Shown: positions 32,514-39,868 of the stretch, piece after piece
Position numbering within the stretch: position 1 is the first letter of the stretch
Layout of the letters: the number at the start of each line of letters is the position of its first letter
Source: an uncultured Lachnospiraceae bacterium
GTDB taxonomy: Bacteria > Bacillota > Clostridia > Lachnospirales > Lachnospiraceae
Reading direction: 5' to 3'
Length of the DNA: 39,870 nucleotides
Assembly (NCBI GenBank): GCA_946537305.1
Contig: CAMNFR010000019.1
Span: forward strand, 1-39,870
Notes under the pieces: model-generated
Told to the model about the DNA's origin: nothing
What the model saw: the letters and a program-made list of their open reading frames with translations, nothing else
Database searches by the model: none
Position numbers and translations under genes: made by a program

Positions 32514-33293
32514 ATGTCTTCGAACAGAACCGATAACCTTACATGGTTTCGCCGCGGTCTGAAGGATGGCTTTCCCATTGCCATGGGATACTTTGCCGTT
32601 GCCTTCACCCTGGGGATCACCGCCCGTCAGATCGGCATGAGCGTGCTCCAGTCGGCGGTCATGTCCCTGACCATGCTGGCCTCCGCCGGTGAGTTTGCCA
32701 CGATGACCGTCATCGCCTCAGGAAGCAGCTATCTGGTCATGATCATCACTACGATTGTGGTCAATATGCGCTATGTTCTGATGTCCGCCGCCCTCTCCCA
32801 GAAGATCCGGCCGGAGACTGGCCTGGGGCACCGGATGGCCATATCTTACGCCGTCACGGACGAGATCTTTGGCGTCGCCTCCTCGGTGGAGGGATACCTG
32901 AATCCTTTTTACAATTACGGCATGGCTGCCATTGCCGCACCGGGATGGACCCTGGGCACGGCGTTGGGGGCCGCTATGGGCGCCATTCTGCCCCTGCGGG
33001 CTGCCAATGCCATGGGCGTGGCTCTGTATGGCATGTTCTTGGCCATTATTATTCCCCCGGCTAAAAAGGACAGGATCATTGCACTTATCGTCGTCCTCTC
33101 TATGGGCGCGAGTTACCTCTGCTCCGTGCTGCCGGGCATAAAGGCGCTTTCCTCCGGTATGCGTATTATTTTGCTGACGGTGGGAATCGCCGCGCTCTTT
33201 GCCTGGAAGGTGCCGGTAGTGGAAGCACCTGAATCCGCAGAAGAGCCTGAAGCTCCGGAGCATCCGGATCATGAAAAGAAAGGAGATGCCTGA
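32514..33293 (+). CDS. azlC: AzlC-family branched-chain amino acid exporter, large subunit
   Basis: A 259-residue membrane protein with about 6-7 helices. Signatures are G-L-K-D-G-F-P-I-A-M-G-Y near residue 15, F-A-T-M-T-V-I-A-S-G near 62, N-M-R-Y-V-L-M-S-A-A-L near 85 and T-D-E-I-F near 118. AzlC pairs with AzlD to export valine, leucine, isoleucine or toxic analogues such as 4-azaleucine. The last 30 residues are an acidic, proline-rich soluble tail. AzlD starts 2 bases after the stop. GGAAAGG lies before ATG 32514. Confidence 0.93.
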   Translation: MSSNRTDNLTWFRRGLKDGFPIAMGYFAVAFTLGITARQIGMSVLQSAVMSLTMLASAGEFATMTVIASGSSYLVMIITTIVVNMRYVLMSAALSQKIRPETGLGHRMAISYAVTDEIFGVASSVEGYLNPFYNYGMAAIAAPGWTLGTALGAAMGAILPLRAANAMGVALYGMFLAIIIPPAKKDRIIALIVVLSMGASYLCSVLPGIKALSSGMRIILLTVGIAALFAWKVPVVEAPESAEEPEAPEHPDHEKKGDA

Positions 33294-33295
33294 CC

Positions 33296-33604
33296 ATGAA
33301 GAATACCAACCTGTATCTGCTGGTGGCGTTTTTGACCATCTATCTGGTGCGGGCACTCCCCATGACGCTGATCCGGCGGGAGATCAAAAGCCCCTTCGTG
33401 AAATCATTCCTGTACTATGTTCCCTATGTAACGCTCTCCGTGATGACCTTCCCGGCCATTCTTTCCGCCACCGGCAGTGTGATCTCTGCCGCGGTCGGTC
33501 TGGCCGCCGGTGTGATTCTGGCATGGGTGGACGGAAATCTGTTCCGGGTAGCCATCGGCGCCTGTCTGGCGGTCTATATTTGTGAGTGGCTGCTGCCGCT
33601 GTAA
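33296..33604 (+). CDS. azlD: AzlD-family branched-chain amino acid exporter, small subunit
   Basis: A 102-residue protein with four membrane helices. The T-I-Y-L-V-R-A-L-P-M-T-L near residue 14 and Y-V-P-Y-V-T-L-S-V-M-T-F-P-A-I-L near 41 are family signatures. It starts 2 bases after azlC (AAAGGAGATG within the azlC end as ribosome site), so the pair is one translational unit forming the exporter. Confidence 0.93.
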   Translation: MKNTNLYLLVAFLTIYLVRALPMTLIRREIKSPFVKSFLYYVPYVTLSVMTFPAILSATGSVISAAVGLAAGVILAWVDGNLFRVAIGACLAVYICEWLLPL

Positions 33605-33651
33605 GGTACGATGTAAGGATCAAAACGTCACTTGTTTCAGGAGGATATTGT

Positions 33652-34506
33652 ATGATTTATCTTCTTCTGGCTATCGCGGGCAGTGCCTCCATGTCCATTG
33701 TCCTGAAAATCTTTCATACGCAGAACGGCAATCGGTACGGCATTTTGCTGGGGAACTATCTTACCTGTCTGCTGACGGCCGGCGTACTGCTGCCGGATAA
33801 AGGACTGATTTTTCATGGAAGCCCCATCACCGTAGCCTTTGGCGCGGTCGGCGGGTTCTTCTTTGTGGGCGGCCTGGTGATGATGCAGAGCAGCATTGCC
33901 CGCAACGGCGCTACCATGACGGCGGCCTTTGCGAGACTGGGACTGATCATTCCGCTTCTGATCAGCATAGTGTTTCTGGGGGAACGCCCCGGACTGCTGT
34001 CAGTACTGGGCATTGCACTGGCCTTTGCGGCCTTGATCGTGATTCACACGGAGCCGGGCGGCGAAAAAACCTCTGCCGCGGCGGGAGCGCCTATCCTGCT
34101 GCTTTTGACGCTGCTGATGTGCGGGACCAGCGACGGGCTTGCCAAGCTGTTCGAGCGGGCTGGGGAGCGGTCGCAGGATACACTGTATTTCTTTTATGTA
34201 TTCGCAATGGCATCTCTTCTGACCTTCGCCCTTTCCGTATGGGAATACCGGCGGACCGGAAAGAAGATCATTCTGCGGGAGCTGCTGGCCGGTATTCTGG
34301 TGGGGATCCCCAACTATTTTTCATCCGTGCTGCTGCTGGCGGCCTTGGTGCGTCTGCCGGCGTTTCTGGTGTATCCCTGTTTCAGCACGGCGACCATCCT
34401 GCTGGTGGCCGTTGTCAGCGCTTTTCTGTTTAAAGAATATCCGGGCAGACGTCAGCGGGCCGGTCTGGCGCTCATCCTGTGCGCGCTGGTGCTGCTGAAT
34501 TTGTAG
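33652..34506 (+). CDS. EamA/DMT-superfamily permease, full length
   Basis: A 284-residue permease with ten predicted helices in two EamA repeats (about 1-125 and 140-284). The first repeat ends F-L-G-E-R-P-G-L-L-S-V-L-G-I-A-L and the second F-L-F-K-E-Y-P-G-R-R-Q-R-A-G-L-A-L-I, the paired K/R-E signatures of the fold. CAGGAGGA precedes ATG 33652; earlier in-frame codons overlap azlD and lack a site. It follows azlCD by 47 bases and may share their transcript, which would suggest a metabolite or amino-acid export role (inference). Confidence 0.87.
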   Translation: MIYLLLAIAGSASMSIVLKIFHTQNGNRYGILLGNYLTCLLTAGVLLPDKGLIFHGSPITVAFGAVGGFFFVGGLVMMQSSIARNGATMTAAFARLGLIIPLLISIVFLGERPGLLSVLGIALAFAALIVIHTEPGGEKTSAAAGAPILLLLTLLMCGTSDGLAKLFERAGERSQDTLYFFYVFAMASLLTFALSVWEYRRTGKKIILRELLAGILVGIPNYFSSVLLLAALVRLPAFLVYPCFSTATILLVAVVSAFLFKEYPGRRQRAGLALILCALVLLNL

Positions 34507-34569
34507 ATTATGGTTCTGAATCGTTACTGTAAGATGTAACTGTTTAGAAGAGAGTTATAATTATTTTAT

Positions 34570-34597
34570 TTGCAAATTGTTGGAAAATAGCTATAAT
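34570..34597 (+). promoter_or_regulatory. promoter of NifX-FKBP / mobB unit
   Basis: TTGCAA (34570-34575), a 16-base spacer and a consensus TATAAT (34592-34597). The predicted start point (about 34604) almost coincides with an ATG at 34605 that opens a 28-codon frame ending in an ATGA overlap with the next gene. Confidence 0.62.
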
Positions 34598-34687
34598 ATC
34601 ACACATGGGTCAAGAGATCAGGAAAACAATACGTTCGCATATATGCATTTTTGACGATGCGGCAGAACATAAGAGAGGATTGATTTT

Positions 34688-35563
34688 ATGAAAATCGCAG
34701 CAACATACGAGAACGGAAATATTTTTCAGCATTTCGGAAGGACCGAGAACTTTAAGGTATATGAGGTGGAGAATGGCAAGGTCATCTCCTCCCAGGTGAT
34801 CGGTTCTGACGGAATGGGACACGGTGCCCTGGCCGGGCTGCTGGCGGATCATGCCATTGATGTGCTGATCTGCGGCGGCATCGGCGGCGGTGCCCAGGCT
34901 GCCCTGGCGGCTGCCGGCATTGAGCTGGTGGCAGGTGCGGAGGGAGATACCGATGCGGCCGTGGAAGCCTATCTGAAGGGCGAACTGGTGAATACCGGCG
35001 CGAACTGCGATCACCACCACGGTGAAGGCCACGACTGCGGTCATCACGGGGAAGGTGAGCACTGCTGCGGCCACGAAGAAGAGGACCACGAATGCTGCGG
35101 CCACGGAGGGGCTGGCTGCTGCGGCTCCGAGTTTTCCGGACGAAATGTGGGAAAGACCTGCCGCGTACATTACCGCGGAACGCTGGATGACGGTTCCCAG
35201 TTCGATTCTTCTTACGACCGGGGCGAGCCGCTGGAGTTTATCTGCGGGGCCGGTCAGATGATCCGTGGGTTCGACGCCGCGGTGGCGGATATGGAGGTCG
35301 GACAGATCGTGGATGTGCACCTGGAGCCGGAGGATGCTTACGGGCAGCCGAATCCGAATGCCATTCTTACCTTTGAGATCAAGAACCTGCCCGGTTCAGA
35401 GGGACTGACCGTGGGACAGCAGGTATTTCTTTCCAATTCCATGGGCCAGCCCGTGCGCGTGACCGTGACGGCCAAGGACGATGTAAATATCACGCTGGAT
35501 GCCAACCATGAGATGGCCGGCAAGGCGCTGAACTTCCGTATCGAGTTGGTGGAAGTGAAATAG
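34688..35563 (+). CDS. NifX-like domain, His/Cys-rich linker and SlyD-type FKBP fused in one protein
   Basis: A 291-residue soluble protein. Residues 1-103 match the dinitrogenase iron-molybdenum cofactor (NifX/NifB-C/NafY) fold: K-I-A-A-T-Y, F-Q-H-F-G-R-T-E-N-F-K-V-Y, L-I-C-G-G-I-G-G-G-A-Q. Residues 107-145 carry ten histidines and eight cysteines, several as C-C-G-H, a probable metal-storage segment. Residues 150-291 are an FKBP prolyl isomerase of SlyD type (V-H-Y-R-G-T-L-D-D-G, G-A-G-Q-M-I-R-G-F-D-A-A-V, E-D-A-Y-G, then the insert-in-flap region and N-H-E-M-A-G-K-A-L-N-F). In SlyD a His/Cys-rich tail binds nickel; here the same kind of segment sits between two domains. GAGAGGA precedes ATG 34688. 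Expected role is metal or metallocofactor handling for a partner enzyme. Confidence 0.9.
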   Translation: MKIAATYENGNIFQHFGRTENFKVYEVENGKVISSQVIGSDGMGHGALAGLLADHAIDVLICGGIGGGAQAALAAAGIELVAGAEGDTDAAVEAYLKGELVNTGANCDHHHGEGHDCGHHGEGEHCCGHEEEDHECCGHGGAGCCGSEFSGRNVGKTCRVHYRGTLDDGSQFDSSYDRGEPLEFICGAGQMIRGFDAAVADMEVGQIVDVHLEPEDAYGQPNPNAILTFEIKNLPGSEGLTVGQQVFLSNSMGQPVRVTVTAKDDVNITLDANHEMAGKALNFRIELVEVK

Positions 35564-35600
35564 AAGAAAAGCAGATCAGACTCTCCGGAAGGAGGCAGAT

Positions 35601-36083
35601 ATGTCGAAAGTAATCGCCGTCTGCGGCGTAAAAAATTCCGGAAAGACCACGTTGATCCGAAGGCTGACGGAATATTTGGCCGGGAAAGGACTGCGCGTGG
35701 CCGTGATCAAGCACGACGGACATGATTTCACCTGCGACATTCCGGGAACGGACACCTGGCAGTTCACGGAGGCGGGGGCTTATGCCTCGGCCTGCTTCTC
35801 CGACCAGCGTGTGTTCATCCACCGCCGCGGGAGTGATATCCGTGAAAAGGAACTGATCCGTCTCTTCCCGGAGGCGGATATCATCTTTCTGGAAGGCCTG
35901 AAGGAGAGTTCCTATCCCAAGATCGAAGTGATCCGGAAGGAAAACGGAAATGCTCCGGTGTCAAATCCCACCGGGCGTTTTCTGATCGTAAGTGATCGTG
36001 ACTCCTCTGACTTTTCGGAACGGGCGCTCGCCCCGGAGGATATCCCGGAAATCGCGGCCGCGATCGATGCTTTTTTCGCGTAG
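35601..36083 (+). CDS. mobB: molybdopterin-guanine dinucleotide biosynthesis protein B
   Basis: A 160-residue P-loop GTPase. It opens V-I-A-V-C-G-V-K-N-S-G-K-T-T-L (Walker A), then V-A-V-I-K-H-D-G-H-D-F, D-I-P-G-T-D-T-W, and D-I-I-F-L-E-G-L-K, all MobB signatures. MobB supports guanylyl attachment to molybdopterin or its transfer to apo-enzymes; no mobA or other moa/moe gene is in the window. GGAAGGAGG precedes ATG 35601, 37 bases after the NifX-FKBP gene, so the two are probably one operon linked to molybdenum (or tungsten) enzymes. Confidence 0.94.
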   Translation: MSKVIAVCGVKNSGKTTLIRRLTEYLAGKGLRVAVIKHDGHDFTCDIPGTDTWQFTEAGAYASACFSDQRVFIHRRGSDIREKELIRLFPEADIIFLEGLKESSYPKIEVIRKENGNAPVSNPTGRFLIVSDRDSSDFSERALAPEDIPEIAAAIDAFFA

Positions 36084-36121
36084 AACCGATACAAAACAGA
36101 AACAAGTCCGATGAAAGATCG

Positions 36122-36180
36122 AAAAACACCTCCTGTATGATTGCACTATCTGATGAGTGCAGATCACAGGAGGTGTTTTT
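36122..36180. terminator. bidirectional terminator between mobB and patatin gene
   Basis: Perfect 15-base arms (36122-36136 and 36166-36180) with A-run and T-run ends, and an inner 6-base stem TGCACT/AGTGCA (36142-36147, 36156-36161). It serves both convergent genes. Confidence 0.92.
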
Positions 36181-36190
36181 GTACGCCTGC

Positions 36191-37042
36191 TTACGGCTGC
36201 AGGAAGTTCTGCAACTCCGGAAGACAGTCCCGGGCGGTATTGACACCGATCTCCCAGGCGGCCTTCATTTTTTTCGGGTCGTGTTCCAGCCTTCCTACGG
36301 GAAGTGCCATCGGCGGACGGATCACAAAAATCTCCCCCGCGGCTTCCTTTTCCCGGATATAATCCAGGGTGCGGTTGTAGACAGCCGGACGGCGCCGCAT
36401 GGCTTTGGAAATGGCCGGATAATCATCCAACAGCCGGTCCATCAGCGGCTGCAGTCTGCTTGTGGATTTCCGGTAGCCGTCCGGACGAGTCAGGACGACC
36501 ACGTTTTTGTTGTACCCAAGATGCTCCATGAAACGCAGCGGAATGGAATCTGAAATGCCTCCGTCCAGGTAGGCGTGCCCGTCGATTTCTACCGGGTTTG
36601 CAAAAACAGGCATGGAGGCAGAGGCCTGGATCCACTGCAGATCCCGGCGGCCGCAGTCGGTGAGCCTGCGATAAGCAGGACGGCCGGTGTCCACGCGGGT
36701 GGCGACCACATAAAAGGCCATGGGATTTTCTTCAAATGCTTTCTGGTCAAAGGGGTCCAGTTCGTCGGGCACGCGGCGATAACAGAAATCCTCGTTGTAA
36801 TAATCTCCGGTGGTGATCAGAGAACGGAGACTGCCGTAGCGGGTGTCCTTCGCGAACCGCATATTGTAGCGGAGAGTGCGCCCGGCCTGTCCGGATTTGA
36901 TATTGCAGCCGAAGGTGGCACCGGCGGATACGCCCACCGTTCCGTCAAAGGTGATATCTTTCTCTATAAAGACATCCAGGACGCCGGCGGTAAACATGCC
37001 CCGCATCGCACCGCCCTCCAGGATCAGACCGCTTTTATACAT
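36191..37042 (-). CDS. patatin-like phospholipase
   Basis: A 283-residue cytoplasmic lipid acyl hydrolase of the YjjU/RssA type. The oxyanion motif is G-G-A-M-R-G (residues 10-15), the nucleophile elbow is G-V-S-A-G with Ser39, and the dyad aspartate is Asp160 in L-D-G-G-I-S-D. No signal peptide. GGAGGAAC-type site precedes the ATG on the minus strand. The specific lipid is unknown. It is transcribed alone and diverges from the Fur-like regulator. Confidence 0.92.
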   Translation of the reverse strand: MYKSGLILEGGAMRGMFTAGVLDVFIEKDITFDGTVGVSAGATFGCNIKSGQAGRTLRYNMRFAKDTRYGSLRSLITTGDYYNEDFCYRRVPDELDPFDQKAFEENPMAFYVVATRVDTGRPAYRRLTDCGRRDLQWIQASASMPVFANPVEIDGHAYLDGGISDSIPLRFMEHLGYNKNVVVLTRPDGYRKSTSRLQPLMDRLLDDYPAISKAMRRRPAVYNRTLDYIREKEAAGEIFVIRPPMALPVGRLEHDPKKMKAAWEIGVNTARDCLPELQNFLQP

Positions 37043-37132
37043 AAGAAGTTCCTCCGAATGATTCTAATGACAGAACTGTAGCACTTCCGGCAGGAAAATG
37101 CAAGACATGTTTGCGACAACAACAGAGGGTTA

Positions 37133-37161
37133 TTGACTGCTAATATTAATTATGCTATACT
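37133..37161 (+). promoter_or_regulatory. promoter/operator of the Fur-like gene
   Basis: TTGACT (37133-37138), a 17-base spacer and TATACT (37156-37161). ATTATGCTA (37149-37157) overlaps the -10 and recurs in the flavodoxin promoter, suggesting a shared operator. Confidence 0.72.
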
Positions 37162-37218
37162 AACCGCATGAAAAACAAGACGGCACCATTGAAGGTGCCC
37201 GGTCGGGAGGCAGTTTGT

Positions 37219-37701
37219 ATGGCAAGGCGCGGAGCAGGAATCAATATCACAGAACAGGCGGAGTTCCGGCGAACCCGGATGCAGCGGGAACTGGTGATCA
37301 ATCAGCTGAGAGAGAACGGCTTTCGTATTACCAGACAGCGGCGCATGCTTTTAGATATTATTCTGGAGGGAGATTGCAGCAGCTGCAAGGAAATCTATTA
37401 CCGCGCGCTTCGTCTGGACCCGAATATCGGAAAAGCAACGGTCTACCGCATGGTGAATACGCTGGAATCTCTCGGCGCCATCACACGCCGGAATATGTAC
37501 CAGGTGAACTGCGAAGGGAAGCAGGGGACAGAAGCCTGCTGTATACGCCTGAGTGACGATACGGTCTGTCGTCTGAACCCGGAAAGCTGGCAGCGGGTCG
37601 TTCGGGAAGGGCTTAGGGCCTGCGGATACCTGGAGCGGCAGGAGGTGCGGCAGATCATGGTCAACGACAAAGAGGAATCTGCGAAAAACTCCGCGATGTA
37701 A
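37219..37701 (+). CDS. Fur-family-like regulator lacking canonical metal motifs
   Basis: 160 residues. Residues about 25-95 hold the Fur winged helix (G-F-R-I-T-R-Q-R-R-M-L-L-D-I-I-L, C-K-E-I-Y-Y-R-A, I-G-K-A-T-V-Y-R-M-V-N-T-L-E-S-L-G-A-I). The dimerisation half lacks the H-H-H-D-H stretch and the C-x-x-C zinc pair; instead it has scattered cysteines (N-C-E, A-C-C, V-C-R, A-C-G). I chose ATG 37219 with GGGAGG at 37205-37210. An in-frame ATG at 37168 coincides with the predicted transcription start and has no ribosome site. The missing metal ligands suggest a different signal, possibly thiol/redox or none. A terminator separates it from the flavodoxin promoter. Confidence 0.85.
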   Translation: MARRGAGINITEQAEFRRTRMQRELVINQLRENGFRITRQRRMLLDIILEGDCSSCKEIYYRALRLDPNIGKATVYRMVNTLESLGAITRRNMYQVNCEGKQGTEACCIRLSDDTVCRLNPESWQRVVREGLRACGYLERQEVRQIMVNDKEESAKNSAM

Positions 37702-37725
37702 GCGGGAACATTCAGAAAACACAGA

Positions 37726-37769
37726 AAGAAACGGTTATTGAGAGAATATCTCAATAACCGTTTCTTGCA
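37726..37769 (+). terminator. terminator after the Fur-like gene
   Basis: Perfect 18-base arms (37726-37743 and 37749-37766) with loop GAATA; only a weak T-run (CTTGCATT). It ends immediately before the -35 of the next promoter. Confidence 0.78.
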
Positions 37770-37824
37770 TTGACAGGAAAAAAGAAAAAGAATATACTGC
37801 ATTATAGTTAGATTATGCTAATGC
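37770..37824 (+). promoter_or_regulatory. promoter/operator of flavodoxin-DUF2325 unit
   Basis: TTGACA (37770-37775), a 17-base spacer and TATACT (37793-37798). Over the predicted start point lie GCATTA (37799-37804) and TAATGC (37819-37824), an inverted pair enclosing ATTATGCTA (37812-37820), the motif shared with the Fur-like gene promoter. Confidence 0.72.
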
Positions 37825-37839
37825 AAGTGAGGTGAGACT

Positions 37840-38187
37840 ATGTGCCGCGAAGTGTTGGAAATGGACGGCATGTCCGCCGCTGATCTGAACAACGAGACTG
37901 TTTTTGCGCTGGGATGCCCGGCCATGGGCGATGAGGTCCTGGAGGAGGATGTTGTGGAGCCTTTTGTGGCGGAACTGGAAGGTTCTGTCTCTGGCAAGAA
38001 GGTGGCGCTGTTCGGCTCCTACGGCTGGGGCGACGGTCAGTGGATGCGTGACTGGACAGAAAGAATGAAAAATGCCGGCGCGGTGATCATCGGCGGCGAA
38101 GGCCTGATCGTGAATGAGACGCCGGAAGATGACGGCCTTGAAGCCTGCCGGGCACTGGGAAAGGCCATGGCGGGGGAGATTGCATGA
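37840..38187 (+). CDS. N-terminally truncated flavodoxin
   Basis: 115 residues. From residue 20 on it is a short-chain flavodoxin (F-A-L-G-C-P-A-M-G-D-E-V-L-E-E, L-F-G-S-Y-G-W-G-D-G-Q-W-M-R-D-W, G-E-G-L-I-V-N-E-T-P), including both isoalloxazine loops. The usual first 30-40 residues with beta-1 and the S/T-G-x-T-G-N-T phosphate loop are absent. The region upstream is promoter, and stops close the frame just before ATG 37840, so this is not an annotation error in the window. GTGAGGTGAG is the ribosome site. The DUF2325 gene starts in an ATGA overlap. It either binds FMN differently or acts as a partner or decoy. Confidence 0.83.
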   Translation: MCREVLEMDGMSAADLNNETVFALGCPAMGDEVLEEDVVEPFVAELEGSVSGKKVALFGSYGWGDGQWMRDWTERMKNAGAVIIGGEGLIVNETPEDDGLEACRALGKAMAGEIA

Positions 38188-38471
38188 GTATTGTGATCGT
38201 CGGCGGCCATGACCGCATGGTCAGCCAATATAAAAGAATCTGCAAACAGCATCACTGCAAAGCCAAGGTGTTCACTCAGATGGCGGCTAATCTTTCTGCG
38301 CAGATCGGTCAGCCGGATCTGCTGATTCTTTTTACCAACACGGTATCTCACAAAATGGTACAGTGTGCTCTTGCAGATATTGATAAAAAGGGCGTGAATA
38401 TTGTCCGCTGCCACACCAGCAGCCAGGCAGCTCTCCATGAGATCCTGGACAATGCCGGTGCCGCGGTGTAG
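38184..38471 (+). CDS. DUF2325 protein
   Basis: 95 residues. It has the DUF2325 pattern: I-V-I-V-G-G-H-D-R-M near the N-terminus, D-L-L-I-L-F-T-N-T-V-S-H-K-M in the middle and a C-terminal R-C-H-T-S-S-Q-A-A-L. A short Rossmann-like domain with a conserved histidine and cysteine pattern; function unknown. ATGA overlap with the truncated flavodoxin implies coupled translation and a shared role in redox or iron response (inference). Confidence 0.85.
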   Translation: MSIVIVGGHDRMVSQYKRICKQHHCKAKVFTQMAANLSAQIGQPDLLILFTNTVSHKMVQCALADIDKKGVNIVRCHTSSQAALHEILDNAGAAV

Positions 38472-38518
38472 GAATGTTATTTTGACCTGCTGATACAATG
38501 ATCTGCTGATACGTAAAA

Positions 38519-38570
38519 ACGGGGACCGATCTTCGTCTTGCTTTGATAAGACGAAGAGAACGGTCCCCGT
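38519..38570. repeat. palindromic hairpin related to REP-like elements
   Basis: ACGGGGACCG (38519-38528) pairs with CGGTCCCCGT (38561-38570) and CTTCGTCTT (38531-38539) with AAGACGAAG (38548-38556). The GGGGACCG/CGGTCCCC ends recall the GGGGACGTACC core at 12042 and 32328. It sits between convergent genes and may terminate both. Confidence 0.7.
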
Positions 38571-38623
38571 ACTGATGGAAGGCATTGATGTGGGGCTTGG
38601 CGTATAACTGCAGATATCGTGCG

Positions 38624-39868
38624 CTACATGGTCACAAGGATCTTGTATTCCTTGATCTGAGGGTCATAAGGGATCACATTGCCCTTCACGGGCACTCCGT
38701 TGACGGTCATGTGCTTTACGCCCTTCTGGCTTCCATTCGTCTGCACGCGGATTTCATAGGAGGCACCGCGGTAGAGACGTCGGATGGTGAAATCACCGAA
38801 ATCGTGCGGTACGCAGGGGTCGATCATCAGGCCGGTGAGCGTAGGATATACGCCCAGAATATACTGGGAGATATTGGTGAAGGTCCAGGCGGCGGTGCCT
38901 GTCAGCCAGCTGTTCTTGCCCTGACCGAAGAACTTAGCATCCCGTCCGGCCACCATCTGCGAATATACATAGGGCTCGGTCTTATGAATATCGCTGACCT
39001 CCTGCAGGAAGGCAGGGCAGGTCTTGCGGTAGACTTCAAAAGCCCGGTCGCCGCGGCCGATGACGGTCTCGGCGATGGAGATCCAGGGATTGTTGTGGCA
39101 GAAGATGCCTGCGTTTTCCTTGTACCCTGGCGGGTAGGAGGAGACCTCGCCCAGTTCCAGGTGGTAGCGGGAGTAGGCAGGCTGCAGGATCATGACGCCG
39201 TATTCGGTGTCCAGCCATTCCTTTACGGAATCCAGTGCAGTCTCCGCCTGGCCGGTCTCTACGCCCACGCCGGCCAGCACACAGAAGCCCTGCGGTTCAA
39301 TATAGATCTTTCCTTCCTCGCATTCGGCGGATCCTACCTTTCGGCTGTAGGCATCATAGGCGCGGACGAACCACTTGCCGTCCCAGCCGGCCGTCAGCAG
39401 CGTCTTCTCCATGTCCGATACCTCTGCCAGCGCAGCCTCCGCCTCGGCGTTTTCGCCTTTCAGACGGCACAGATCCGCGTATTCCCGGCCGTATTTTACG
39501 AACATACCGCCAATGAAAACGGATTCCGCCACGGGCCCTTCAGAGGGACCGGAGGTCTGGAAGGATTCTCCGGGGTGTGCGGAGAAGCAGTTCAGGTTCA
39601 GGCAGTCGTTCCAGTCCGCCCGGCCGATCAGCGGCAGTCCGTGCGGCCCTTTGTGGGTGGCGGTAAAGCGGAAGGACCGGGTCAGGTGCCCGAACAGGCT
39701 GGTGGCCACGGACATATCGTTGTCATAGGGCACGGTCTCATCCAGGATCGAGGTGTCCCCGGTCTCTCGGATATAGGCGGAGACGGCGGCGATCAGCCAC
39801 AGGGGATCATCGTTAAAGCCGGAGCCGATGTCCGCGTTGCCCTTCTTGGTGAGCGGCTGATACTGATG
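38624..39868 (-). CDS. GH94 phosphorylase, cellobiose phosphorylase-like (5' truncated by window edge)
   Basis: Only the C-terminal 414 residues are present; the family is about 800 long. The visible part starts in the catalytic barrel: [15 protein letters not shown], then [18 protein letters not shown], where the W-N-D aspartate is the proton donor, then N-N-P-W, T-G-T-A-A-W and Y-R-G-A-S-Y. This is closest to cellobiose phosphorylase, which releases glucose-1-phosphate and glucose from cellobiose; chitobiose or other beta-disaccharide phosphorylases share the fold. The frame continues past the right edge. Confidence 0.9.
   Translation of the reverse strand, partial: HQYQPLTKKGNADIGSGFNDDPLWLIAAVSAYIRETGDTSILDETVPYDNDMSVATSLFGHLTRSFRFTATHKGPHGLPLIGRADWNDCLNLNCFSAHPGESFQTSGPSEGPVAESVFIGGMFVKYGREYADLCRLKGENAEAEAALAEVSDMEKTLLTAGWDGKWFVRAYDAYSRKVGSAECEEGKIYIEPQGFCVLAGVGVETGQAETALDSVKEWLDTEYGVMILQPAYSRYHLELGEVSSYPPGYKENAGIFCHNNPWISIAETVIGRGDRAFEVYRKTCPAFLQEVSDIHKTEPYVYSQMVAGRDAKFFGQGKNSWLTGTAAWTFTNISQYILGVYPTLTGLMIDPCVPHDFGDFTIRRLYRGASYEIRVQTNGSQKGVKHMTVNGVPVKGNVIPYDPQIKEYKILVTM

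Noticed and set aside
37168-37218. Extended N-terminus of the Fur-like protein
   Set aside because: The upstream ATG lies at the predicted transcription start with no ribosome site, while ATG 37219 has GGGAGG at proper distance.
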